A stretch of DNA of 64,000 nucleotides from Owenia fusiformis (Eukaryota > Annelida > Polychaeta > Sabellida > Oweniidae): contig CAIIXF020000008.1 in the NCBI GenBank assembly GCA_903813345.2, positions 19,454,822-19,518,821 of the forward strand, given 5' to 3'. A program made the position numbers and the translations under genes. Every line of letters starts with the position of its first letter. Positions within the stretch are counted from its first letter, which is position 1. Below, piece after piece: positions 22,724 to 34,200 of the stretch. The notes beneath the pieces are model-generated. The model was not told the DNA's origin and did not search any database. It saw only the letters and a list, made by a program, of their open reading frames with translations.

Positions 22724-23347
22724 TATAACAAATGTAAGGCAGTTTTGTCAAAATCTAAGAACTGGCTCAATACTTTTTCTGTTTGGAGTGAATCCACACA
22801 ATAATGGGATTGTGAACTGACCTCGATGACATTATCAAAAAGTATGTACAATCATATCCCTCCATTGATTTGCATTGAGAGATCAAAGCCTCAATCTGAA
22901 TATAGATCAAATGACTTCATTAATGGAGAACCAAAACGAAATTTGAGAAATCAGAACTTTTTTCTTCTGTTAAAATCGTAGTCCAGTGAAGGTCCAACAA
23001 AATGCAGATTATTTAAACCTTAGTAGTACACACCATTATATTTCCTGGAGTTGATTTATCAACTTAGCAAGAAACATTTTATATTTTCATATGGCTTTAA
23101 GATTTACATAGGTTATGGAAGAGAAATTTCGGGGATCATGTTACTTTCATCCAAAAACACATTCAGAATGAAATGGATTAACAAAGCGTGAGGCAAAAAT
23201 AGAGCAATGAAATGTTGAATGTTGATGCTGAACACGATTTTTTTAGATTGCCGTACATATGCTGTAAACAATCAGATAGCCAAACCGATAAATTCGTACA
23301 TTCGTCTTTATGAGCAAAGTAAGGACCGACATTGACACCAAAACACT

Positions 23348-25541
23348 ATGACTTGTTACGTGAGTAGGATTTTTCATTATTTATATGTTACAAACCATCC
23401 GAATACTAGAAGTTGGACCAAAAGCCACGTGGCTAGTCACGTGGATCCCACGAGACCCCTCCACGCTAATGCAGGGGTCAACATTTTATTTCTTGTAATC
23501 AGAAATAAAATGGTATTTAAATGATTAATGAGATTCTTTTATGGCTCAAGCTTTTAATTCTAATTCTACGTAAAATAACTCGTCCCACCATAACTGTTTT
23601 TGTATAACCAGTGGGTCATTTACATAAATTACTTTCGTAAAATTAAAAAATATAAATAGCTAATGCCTACGACAATTGATCCAGGAATTCTTACTGCAAA
23701 GTTTCTGTTTTCGAATGCATTTATTTAATAAATTATCTATTTGTTTGAATTTCAGCGTTCAGGATGGACTTGCTGGAAAAGAGTTATCGTGCTTTCACTG
23801 GTGTTCTTTTTGGTCATTCAGGTTATGATATTCTCAAGCGTCAATGTACTTCGCGACACTCTGAATATATTTACACGTGGGCCAACTGCACAACAGATCG
23901 ACGTAAACGAGAAGGTAATAAGTATTATATGTTAAATCCCGTTTAAACCATGTCGACCAAAATCACTGTTCTGAGAAATCCAATTACAGTATTTTGAATT
24001 ATTTTACATTGTCAAGTTTCCGCAGGACAAGTACTGAGTGAGCCAAAAAGGTAACCCAAACAAATAACCCAGTCATCCAGTATATCACATTTGGTACAAT
24101 TGAAGTTTATGGCCATTTTACGAAATATGCTCTAAATGCCAGATCATACCAAAATCAACCAATATGAACCCCGGAAATTAAGGGGGCTATTTCAAGATAA
24201 TGTTTACACACTAACAACCCTAGAAGGACCAGAGAGTTGAATCAAGAGATTAGAGAAAATAAAATGAGAGCCATGATGTTGTACTTATATAATATATGTA
24301 TAAGAGCGTGTAGTCAGAAAAACCGATGTTTGCCTCTAAAGACTTGTTTGGGTTAAAGATTTATTTGGGTTACCTTTTTGGCTCACTTGTACATACTAAT
24401 ATATTGTGTCGTCCAACTTTACTTTTTTGTTATATTTTTTATTTATTTTATAAAACGGATGTGTATTGTTATTAGAGGACATATCAGTGCATATATCAAA
24501 TTAGAATGAGTGTCTTCAGACATCCCTATATGGTCACTTAATTTTTCTCAAATGTCTATATTTATTTCCGAACTATATTAAGTAAATCACTATGGGTGCG
24601 TTGTCAGTTGATTGATTTTTCTCAATTTGTATTGTTGAGTTGTAATTGAAAAGAGACTTTAGGAACACCCTGTATAATTCTTGTTTCAGGAGCTGACCAA
24701 TTTGGGGAACAGACTAGAACAAACAGGTCGAAGCATTGAAGCTATCCTACAACTAAGAAAACAACATGTCGAAGAACAGTGTCTCAAAGTACAAAACGAA
24801 GAACCGATTTTCAATATTTCAACGTTGGATCATATCTACGTAGACACAAAAAATAAGTTAATTTACTGCTACGTCCCAAACGTTGCTTCCACCCAATGGC
24901 GTGAAATTTTGCTTGCTAATTTCGTTGGGACCGATACAAAATATATCAAGAAGAGAAAGATAGACTGGAAATATTGGTATCAATCGAAAAAGCTTAAACA
25001 ACTCAAATTTTTTCCAAAGGGCGAAATAATAGAAATGTTAAAAACGTTTTTCAAATTTATGATGGTGCGTGATCCAATGGAAAGAGTACTCTCAGTTTGG
25101 AATGACAAATTCATGGACGGCAAAAATAATTTTTACAGACAGCGATTGGGAAGAGACATTGTGAAATTATTTAGAAAAAGTGCAACGTCATCAGAAATTG
25201 AACGTGGATTCATACGATTTGATGAATTTCTCAAATATATCGCAATGTCTAAAGATCCATTAGACCGAGACGAACTCTGGAGCAGATATTACGATTTGTG
25301 CAGACCATGTGATTTACATTATGACGTTATCAGCACATACGAAACACTAAATATTGACTCGGACTACATCCTTGAACGGATTGGCATTTTGGATAAATTC
25401 AGATTCCCTGTCATTCTTTCCAAGGCCCAAAGCGTGATAAAACAGTACACAGCAACACTCGAGCTTCAGGACCAGCAAAAGTTTTACCAAATTTTTAAAA
25501 CTGATTATGAAATGTTTAATTATAGCATGTCTTTCAAGTAG
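23348..25541 (+). CDS. Carbohydrate sulfotransferase (CHST8-14-like), copy B, probable pseudoenzyme
   Basis: Exons 23348-23359, 23756-23914 and 24690-25541 join in phase 0 to give 340 aa, collinear with copy A. The 12-nt exon reads MTCY with donor GTGAGT. A signal anchor follows at about residues 14-36. The C-terminal domain is very close to A, including FMMVRDPMERVLS (R184) and CRPC. Two usually conserved residues differ: the 5'-phosphosulfate motif reads YVPNVASTQW, so the PAPS-contacting lysine is N121, and DEHW is DELW (L253). The frame is fully open, which argues for constraint rather than decay. Catalysis is likely reduced or lost, by family knowledge. Exon 2 ends three bases earlier than in A. 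The poly-A signal position carries AGTAAA (25582) instead of AATAAA. Intron 2 holds a 356-bp TIR element. Confidence 0.87.
24034..24389. mobile_element. 356-bp TIR element in intron 2 of gene B, TA target
   Basis: The termini GTGAGCCAAAAAGGTAACCC are inverted copies. TA borders both ends (24032-24033 and 24390-24391). Copy A carries the uninterrupted site near 11320-11345 (GTTTCCGCAGGGCAGAGACA then TGCTAGTATATTGTG), proving insertion after the duplication. The TA target suggests Tc1/mariner. No coding capacity. Confidence 0.85.
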
Positions 25542-28440
25542 TTTAAACTCATTGGAACGATACCCGTACAAGAGTGATTATAGTAAAAAGATGGTGTAGA
25601 AGTCGATTATTTTATTAGTTAGATCACAAGGACCTTTATTATGGTCGATGCATTGTTAAATGCGCTGCTGGATATTGGAAAAATTGGTGACGTGTTGAAA
25701 CAAACTTTTCTCTACAAGTCAAAATAATTACCTTAAGAAACCTTTTTATGATTGTAATAATCATTTTGTCTGGACATTAGATAGTCAAATTTCAAGAATA
25801 TTCCTACATCAATTATAGCGTTTCTCTATGTTTGTGTCGGTTCAGTTTTTTCTATACATTTGTGTTTAATGTGTTCAGCAGATCGCTTAGTTTTAACATT
25901 GTTATATACATTTTGTCTAATGTGTTTGTTGCGCAGATCAAACATTTTCAGGTACATTCTCTCAAATGTGTTGACAATTTATGTACTTGTTGTACGTTAA
26001 CGTTCTAATACACTGTCATATACATGTATACACTACATATACAAACAACTAACCAGATAAATAGGCTGTAATTTGTTATGTATTTTTATAATTTTTATAA
26101 AGGTTATAAACTCATTCTCAGTTCTTCATCAATTTGTGCCTTGTGTAGTTACACATGCTTATTCCATTCTTTGTACCCAATTTCGCACAGCTCTCTTGAA
26201 TCTGGTATTTCATTTACGGGTATGCATCTAGCTCTCTGTAATTGGGATTGAGATCGATGAAGAGCGGTCTCTCTAGGACCTGCTGTATATAACACTGCCG
26301 CACAGCTAGTCAACAATATTACTATGCTGCAGACCATAGATTAATATCAAAGAATTAGAGTACATCTTGCAAACGGACACATAGACGTTTGGAATATAAT
26401 AGTCTGTCACATTTCTCAAGAAGATAAGGAATCAAGCAAAGGTAAGACTATGGCATGGGCATCGTTTAGCACAATCAATCAAACTGTGGGAGAATGAAAG
26501 CCAGTGTTTTAAGTCTATGTTCTATTTCGGTGTATTGTACAATACACATAATACATGGATGTAGTATTACAGCGGAGTACAGCGTAATGGTTATTTGATT
26601 ACGAAATCGTTACACTTTGCTCCACTTCAAAATAATGCTGTCCTAACATTAATATCGATACAGTTTTATTCCATATAGTTAATTGGATGATGTCAGTTTT
26701 TGCAGGTTTGCAGGTTGTGTTTTCAAATCGTGAATGTCTTAGGATTTCATAATGTTTAGTTTACTGATTATCGTCATCGGTGCAATCTCATCCTATCCGA
26801 CTCTGTTTATAGACATAAACCGGGAGAGATTGAATGTAGGTTTTGGACTGAAGGTCAATATGGTATTCCCCGTACCAAATGGGGCGATACTACTTACATA
26901 TTGACCGATGTGTAAAATCCATATTAAATTCTCAATCAGTAAGACAGTATTAACTCATGTTACCAGTGATTGTGGAACTACAGTAATTCTCAAACATATA
27001 TGTATTGATCAAGGCATCTTAACCAATACCAATACCAAAATTTGAGTCAATAGTTTTACCAAAAAGGAAAAGAAAATTCGGGTAAAAAAGAATTATTACG
27101 AGGACTACCAGGTGAATATTACAATTTCAAATAGCAAAGCTGACCCAATAATTACGATTTTTGAAACAATATCAATTCTACTTCCTGCTGTTATTAACTA
27201 GAACTAATGACATCATGTAATATAATATTATATAAATACATGGTATATACCATGCTATTAGTTATTGGTAAGCAATTCAGCTCGCTATTGCCAATCACTT
27301 TTCTAGTGGCGTGCTCTCGACGACCTCATTCATTCTATTAATGATGTGGGGGAGTAAATAATAAATAGATTATCTATAATCTGGAATATAAGTGGCAGGG
27401 TTAGATAACACGTTTCTGTTTATTAGCTAAATATAGGAACAATGTTAAGTTGTGATGAATACAAAGACAGTAACTCAACTGAACACAACACTGGTGTACA
27501 TTCATCAGAGTGGGGGGGGGGAGTGGCACAAGGGCTTGTAACTAAAGTAATTTACTCACACAAAATATGACATACATAGTTATTATATAGAAGTGATGTA
27601 TACAATGTTGACATTATGACAACAATCGACATAATTATATATAATGATGTCGTATACTAATTCAAAACAGAATGATTCACTAATTTTTAATATCAAGAGG
27701 TTTGAAGTATTATCAATAAGATATATTCTTATGAACTCACTACATTTTCGCCAACACAGTTGACAATCCCCAACGCCATTAATTTATAACATGTGTAACC
27801 AAACTGGACAATTGATGTCTTCGATTTGTTCGGCTATTGATGTATTTATTCGCTAGTGTCAACATACACGTCTTTTAAATATTAGTCACCTTTGGGATAA
27901 TGCATCTTGGGAACGTCGTTGCTCGATAATCGTGTTCCTAATTGTTTCTTGTCCATATTGTCAACCATTGAAACGCCACACACTTGCTGATCATTACAGT
28001 TGATGACACACAATCATGTCGTATCTCAGAGGTTTTGACATAAATTGCCCGGATCTTGTTGCAAAATTGTTTTGACCTGGTGTAAAAGAGTAGGAGGTCC
28101 TATCAAATTATGGTCCTACTCTCCATTATTTCATATGGTGACCTCTTTCCCTTATTATCTTATACACAATCAGGGCCAGTAAGGGCCGTTAAGAAGGGGG
28201 ACCATAATCCAGCATACCATGGGCATGCTGCAAGACTTTTACTATCCGACAAGCAAAAAGTGAAATAGTGAGGGAGAAATTTGAATCAAAGATTCATTAA
28301 GGTTTAACTTCCACATCGATAATTGCTTATATGATATCTTACATAGGCTACCTTAGATATATCTGAAGACCAACTTAAAGGCAAAAGAAAATCAATAGGA
28401 CAAATCAACTGTCAGAATTGAACAAAATGTAAGCTTTCCG
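25542..28440. other. Intergenic, between sulfotransferase B and the immune locus
   Basis: Homology to the A flank stops by about 25610. The remainder is AT-rich with no transposon structure I can delimit. A perfect 16-bp palindrome CATGGTATATACCATG lies near 27239-27254 and a G-tract near 27510. Apart from the weak minus-strand peptide frame at 26149-26337, listed separately, I see no gene. Confidence 0.45.
26149..26337 (-). CDS. Possible small secreted peptide or first exon (weak)
   Basis: A 62-codon ATG-initiated frame begins with a signal-peptide-like segment (MVCSIVILLTSCAAVLYTAG). It continues with a hydrophilic, two-cysteine stretch (ARCIPVNEIPDSRELCEI) and ends at a stop. The next bases could also act as a weak donor (GTGTAA), so it might be exon 1 of a longer secreted protein. 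I do not recognise the family. Nothing nearby supports expression. Chance open frames of this length are common here, so this is a low-confidence call based only on composition. Confidence 0.22.
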   Translation of the reverse strand: MVCSIVILLTSCAAVLYTAGPRETALHRSQSQLQRARCIPVNEIPDSRELCEIGYKEWNKHV

Positions 28441-28448
28441 CCATCGAG

Positions 28449-28697
28449 GGGAATTTCCGCCAAGTGACACAAATGTCGTCACGTGATCCCCAGGCAGCCA
28501 ATCAGATTCAATTTCATATCTGCCACTCATGGAATTCCCTTGGTCACGTGACCACAGTGATAAACAGACCCAACGGCCAAGCAGATTACAGGGGGATTTC
28601 CTCATTCTGATTTATCAGAGTCCCTCTTTACCTAACGCTTTTGAGAGAACTATTCCAAAAGGATAGTAAAGGCTGTGGATCCCACAATGGGATTTCC
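28449..28697. promoter_or_regulatory. Cluster of NF-kB-like sites upstream of OAS-like exon 1
   Basis: Within 250 bp there are two exact matches to GGGRNWYYCC (GGGAATTTCC at 28449 and GGGGATTTCC at 28592) and two 9-of-10 matches (28530-28539 on the - strand and TGGGATTTCC at 28688). Two CACGTG E-boxes lie among them (near 28477 and 28545). The cluster is 440-690 bp upstream of the OAS-like start codon, a plausible distance for an inducible enhancer. Regulation by Rel/NF-kB is inference; no other such cluster was noticed in the window. Confidence 0.5.
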
Positions 28698-29098
28698 TTG
28701 AGATATAAGAATTTCAGATTTAATTATTTTCGGTGAATTGTAATTCCATCGGTCAGTGCAATCGACTTTTTAGTTGGGACGAATATGAATATCTGATACG
28801 ACTCTACAAGCAAAAAAGCCCAGTTATCTCGATTGTGCTCTCCTATGTCCCAATGCATGTTTGAATATATCCAATTACCCCTATTTCCCATAGCTCAGAA
28901 TTCCAACAAACCATGAGATACATTTTCACTGTCGGCAGAGCACTAAGAAGTGTTTTTATAATCGTTTGTAATTTGTATACAAGCGTGACCCATTTTATGA
29001 CATGCATAATTTATTAGCAATGCATCAATTATTTGTCGTTGTCATTATATTTTGCAGATGAGGTCATGACATCACTTGATTTGCTTCTCTAAAAGCAA

Positions 29099-29106
29099 TA
29101 TAAATA
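29099..29106 (+). promoter_or_regulatory. TATA box of the OAS-like gene
   Basis: TATAAATA lies 35 bases before the start codon of exon 1. Transcription would then begin near 29128-29132, leaving a very short 5' UTR of about 10 nt. The position supports this ATG as the true first exon. Confidence 0.5.
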
Positions 29107-29140
29107 TTCCATCCAGAAAAGACAGTAAAACAGCACAGCA

Positions 29141-29338
29141 ATGGCGTTCAAGACAGTTTCAAACATTCCAAAAGACTCCTTTCTGAATAAACCGCCAGCT
29201 CTGTTTGATTTGAATGATTACGTCAGGCAGCAACTACATCCATTGGCGGATGCACATCAAGAGTGTGAAGAGGCTCTTGATATGATTGTGGATTACTTGA
29301 AGAAAAAAGTGCCTCTGAAAGTTAGACGTGTCCTTAAG
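29141..29338 (+). CDS. OAS-like gene, exon 1
   Basis: Encodes residues 1-66, including DYVRQQLHPLADAHQECEEA and a C-terminal RRVLK ending in AAG before the donor GTAACG. The region matches the N-terminal helices of 2'-5'-oligoadenylate synthases, and the phase-0 break after a lysine falls where vertebrate OAS exon 1 ends, just before the P-loop exon. The next exon with OAS homology that starts in phase 0 is at 44114, so the two are joined here into a 405-aa model. The intervening 14.8 kb holds a Toll-like receptor gene on the same strand. I found no nearer exon 1 for the downstream exons and no nearer exon 2 for this one. The join is well supported by phase and homology but unproven by transcript. 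It could instead be the remnant of a separate OAS copy. Confidence 0.75.
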
Positions 29339-30795
29339 GTAACGTAATAATTTTAAATAACCTTTTTACATTCATTAGATAATTGCAAAAGCGACTTTTT
29401 TAGTAAGTCAACACGTACGAATGGCACTTGGCTTGCATTCCGTGGGAAGTTCGTTGTTTTCCCAATTAAGCAATAAGTGGCTTGTACCAACTTTGAATGT
29501 ACGTGTAGGAGCTACTCGCCAAGCAAACGCGGCAAACATACAATCCGTACCTATGATTTGGGCGTAGCTGGGAATGAGACAAGCGAGACACGACTACATC
29601 GCCAAAATTTACAGAAAAACATGAATTCATACAATTTCTTATCTGAAAAAGTGAAGTTGGAATCCTATGATCATAGTAGTCCCCCCTTTCCATTCAAGCC
29701 TCGCCTGTCTCCTACATTGTAGCTATGCCACCGGTGGCACAACCTCTAATGGGCAATATTTCCCAATCGCAAGTATAACACTAAACAGCAATTACAAGAC
29801 GTTCAATGAAGCAATATAGGTATTGGGGAAGGAAATATCGATATCACCAGAAACACAGAACAGCGCTCATCGATGCTGAGGCAATTAGGCATAGTCAGAG
29901 AATATTGGCTGTACATCATACAATATGCATAATATTATGAATGTGTGCCATTCGTGTCAGGGTTAAGGGACCGATCTGTTTCTTTATGTGGATTTAATCT
30001 AGTTTGTCTCGGTAGTTAGTAGTATCTATTTTATATTCCCATAACATTCTCACTACAGAGAAACCATCCTCCGAACGCAGCGCTCCCCGGGGCAACGCTC
30101 CAAATAACATCAACTTGTCCCTTCGACCTCCCTTCATAGTCGACGACGGCTGGACCTCTGCATTTGGAGTATGGAGAGAAACTTGCTCACTTTCCAATTT
30201 TGAATATAAAAGAATTTAATTGAGATTAAGGGGGCATAAAATATGGAGGTGATACGAGACTCATCAATACAATTAAGTCGAGAATAAATCTTGTGGTGAA
30301 GAATGTTGCTGGTATCATTTTCTCAATAGTTAAACTAAAACCGGATCTCAATGACATACTTTTGAGGCATTGTATTAAATTCAGCGGTACATGCTCACCG
30401 ATGCTAATAAAATATCTTTCAATTTACTATTCACTAGTATTTTGGGGAAATATAAATTTTCTCCAACGGAAGTTTATCCATTTTGTTACAAAGACGTAAT
30501 GTCTTTAATCAGGTGGGGGACCAGTGATTTGGGTCGATAGTCGACAGAGATTTGGTAAGCGTTGAGTGCAATTTGGTAAAGCAAATGTTAAAGCAAAGAT
30601 GCAATATTTTTTTTATTGATATGGAAATTAAAATATCAAAGAATATAAAAAGTGTGATAATAACATAATGACGATTACCGTAATTTTCAGTCTCCACAAC
30701 ATCATATTATTCTGGGTGATATGGACTAGGCTGCAGAATTAGAAATGTAAACATTACATCGTGTATTTACATGCGTCTATATATAAATATTTATT
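29339..30795. other. Start of the OAS-like intron 1, no gene
   Basis: Several frames of 60-80 codons occur, with no domain, splice support or conservation signal. Nothing else seen. Confidence 0.45.
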
Positions 30796-31062
30796 AGTTC
30801 ATGAACAGTCTCCCAAAACGCTGAAGCCCCATTGGTTGATTTTCTTAATATTTATACATATTTACTTCCTGGATGGAGACAAAGAAAAACCCAAAAGGGT
30901 AACGAGATACGGATGTAGATACGTTTTAGCTAACCCGTTTTGCGAAACCTCTCTATAGTTCATGAACAGTCTCCCAAAACGCTGAAGCCCCATTGGTTAA
31001 TTTCCTTAATATTTATACATATTTACTACCTGATTGGAGACAAAGAAACCCCCAAAGGGCTT
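30796..31062. repeat. Direct duplication just upstream of the TLR gene
   Basis: Two copies of about 100 bp start AGTTCATGAACAGTCTCCC at 30796 and 30957 (offset 161 bp) and differ by only a few bases, sharing AACGCTGAAGCCCCATTGG and TATTTATACATATTTACT. The second copy ends about 170 bp before the TLR start codon, so the duplication probably lies in or near its promoter. Confidence 0.75.
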
Positions 31063-31231
31063 TCAAAATCCATGCCTTTAAAAAACTCCAAAAAACATGA
31101 GAATGAATAAACACCATACATTCATAAATGATCTCAGTGTTGAAGAATGTTCAACAAATCACATTTTTAAATACTTGCTACGGTAAGTGTGATGAATTGC
31201 GCAGTCTAACACCTAATGTACAACACTCAAG

Positions 31232-34200
31232 ATGGACAGAATGAGAGGTTTATTTTTCTATTTAGCCGTACTCACTCTGTGCTATTCTTCAGTAGACTCA
31301 AAAAAATACATTTTCAACAGGATGTTTGTTATGAAATGGGTAATGTTGAGATTCACCTCTCAAGAAATCCCACAAAGTGAAACAGTATGGCCTGTTAGGG
31401 ATAAAAACGGTAACATCGTAATGAATAGCGACTCCGGGGACTATTCTTCAGTTGTCGACCCATATTATGCTAATATTGATGGGAAGACTGGCTACATAAT
31501 CAGTATTGCTTATCCATATGATGTGGAAATCAAATGGGATACGAATTATGTGCATGACAACACAACCGTTTTGAACGTATTGTGTCAGACGAATGGAGGA
31601 AATACTCAAAGGATCCCGAATTATATTACATTAAGCAAGTATAAAAATCTTCGTCATTCCATCATTCATTGTTATTTAAAGAACCTCACGCGACCTTTTC
31701 TGGATGGTCTACATGATCTAAGATGGCTAGATTTGAGCAAGAACAACATTTCTGCACTTGACGAAAACGTATTTGAGGACCTGGTAGTCTTAGAGACTTT
31801 TGACATAAGCGAAAATCCGATAAAGGTATTTTCAAAAGGACAGTTTTGTAAAATGCCTCGTCTGCAACGTCTTTCCGTGAATAACTTAAATCTGACTGTT
31901 TTTCCAAGAGAGGCGTTGACACGAATAAATCACAATGATTCATGTTTGGAACATTTAATTGAACTCAACTTATCTTACAATCAGTTCAGTGAAATTCCGC
32001 CATTTGCGTTCTATACTACGAGACGACTGAAACATTTGCGTATGGAAAACTGTTCTATAACGAAAATATCAACCAACGCATTTCACGGTCTGACCAATCT
32101 CAGACTACTAGACTTGCAGAGAAATAAGATAACAGCTCTTCACGGAGCTACGTTTACCAATCTTCCGATGATAAATGTACTCGCTTTGACCTTCAATGAC
32201 CTGGTCGAGTTTTCTTTCAGCATGATCGTTGATAACGTTTACCTTGAGCGATTTTACCTCGGTGGTAATAACATAGGAAATCTGACTGGAACCATCAATG
32301 CTAATCGTAGACTGAGAACGATTAGCCTCTTTGACAACAACATCGTAACCATAGCGAACGGAACTTTTCATTCAACCAGTATCATTTATCTCTACCTGAC
32401 AAACAACAACATTACATATATTCATCAAAGTGCTTTCAAAATGCCGAATTTAAGATATTTGGATCTCAGTGGAAACGGTTTGGTGTCTCTAAGAAAAAAT
32501 ATGTTTTACGAACAACACGCTCTGCAGACTTTGCTGTTAAGCCACAACAAGATTTCACGTATCAGCAACTGGTCATTTTGTGGCTTATTCCTCTTAAAGA
32601 AACTTGAAGTCGATTTCAATGACATTGAGAAGCTACCCATTGGGCTATTTACGGAAATGCCGAAATTGGAAGTATTTAATATTTCAAACAATAAATTGTC
32701 AGCGATAGAAGGGATAACATTCAAGGGAAGGTCTCCATCATTGTTGAATGTTCTCAATTTTGGACATAATATGATAAGAACCATAGACGCTGGTGCATTT
32801 AAGTGGACTATGTATTTGGCAAATTTGAGCCTTCACAACAATATGATTGAAAATGTCCAAGGTGAACTCTTCAGACACTTGTCACAATCATTGCAAATCA
32901 TCTTGCTAAATGGAAACAAACTTTCTTCGCTACCTGATGTTGTTTTTAAAGGTCTTGCCAATTTACAGTATCTAGATTTGTCAAATAACACCATTAGGAA
33001 GTTGCCCGGTGATATATTTGACGGCTGTGAGAGTCTGAGGAAAATCTTTTTAGATAAGAACCAGCTCACAGAGTTCAATGTTTCCCTGGGATCACTCGGT
33101 AACCTGAAATACCTTGGGATTAGCCACAATAGACTACTGGACGCATATCAACTCTTCAAAAATATCAATGACGTCCCTTCCTTGAATAAACTATGTTTAT
33201 CGCATAACAATATGACGTCTCTTGGACCTGGGCCAAGTATTCGTAGGAGTTCTTTACCTGCACTAGAACTGGTTGACGCAAGCCACAACCTCTTAACTGA
33301 GCTACCATCAAAGCAGTTCTACTTGTCAATGATTCTTTCGATAGTGAATGTGTCATTTAATCACATACGAACGCTGTCGCCGTTAAAGTTTAGGTATCAC
33401 TGGCAAATGCCAAAACCTGTTGAGATACACGCGGCAAATAATGCGCTTGTCTGTGATTGTACAATGAGGTGGTCAAAGAAGCCAACTAGCCCACAGCCAA
33501 CCTCTGTTATACAGAACTCGACAGCATTGGAATGCATGATACCTGTTTTGAACGATAGCCGTTGGTATAAGATACGAGATGTCCCCCTCAACCGTTTCCT
33601 CTGCCGTATAGAAGATCAATGTCCAAAAGAATGTGAATGCTTTGGGGATGAATCGCATATGCATTTGGTTAGATTTCTTCATGTTAAATGCACAAACAAA
33701 GGACTTACGCGTATACCAATACCAGCTGTTCCCTCGATCACTAACATTCTTGATGTGTCACAAAATAGATTCCATTTTCTGGACTCTCGAACATTTTCCA
33801 ATTCCACATTTTCAACGTTGGAGAACTTAAACATGACTTCATGTGGTATAACAGAACTTCGTGGGGATGAAATATTTCTTGGAGTAAACAAAACAAAGAT
33901 ACTGGCATTGAATAATAATCTGATAGCAAACCTAACTGGAAATCATTTTAAATATCTGTATCTAGACGAATTGCATCTTGCCTTTAACGTCATTAGATCA
34001 ATCCACAGAAGTACCTTTAACCCCTTCTGGCGTTTACGTGTGCTTGATCTAAGAGGGAATCAGCTACACAGCGTAGACACAAATGTATTTGATAGTCTCA
34101 AGCGTTTAATCATGGCTGGGGAAGCAGGTCGCAACAGAAGTGATGTTGAAACAACAGAGTGTTCCATAAAACTGTCACATAACCCATGGGATTGTTGTGA

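Noticed and set aside
33473-33929. Overlapping minus-strand frames within the TLR
   Set aside because: They are antisense shadows of the long receptor frame.
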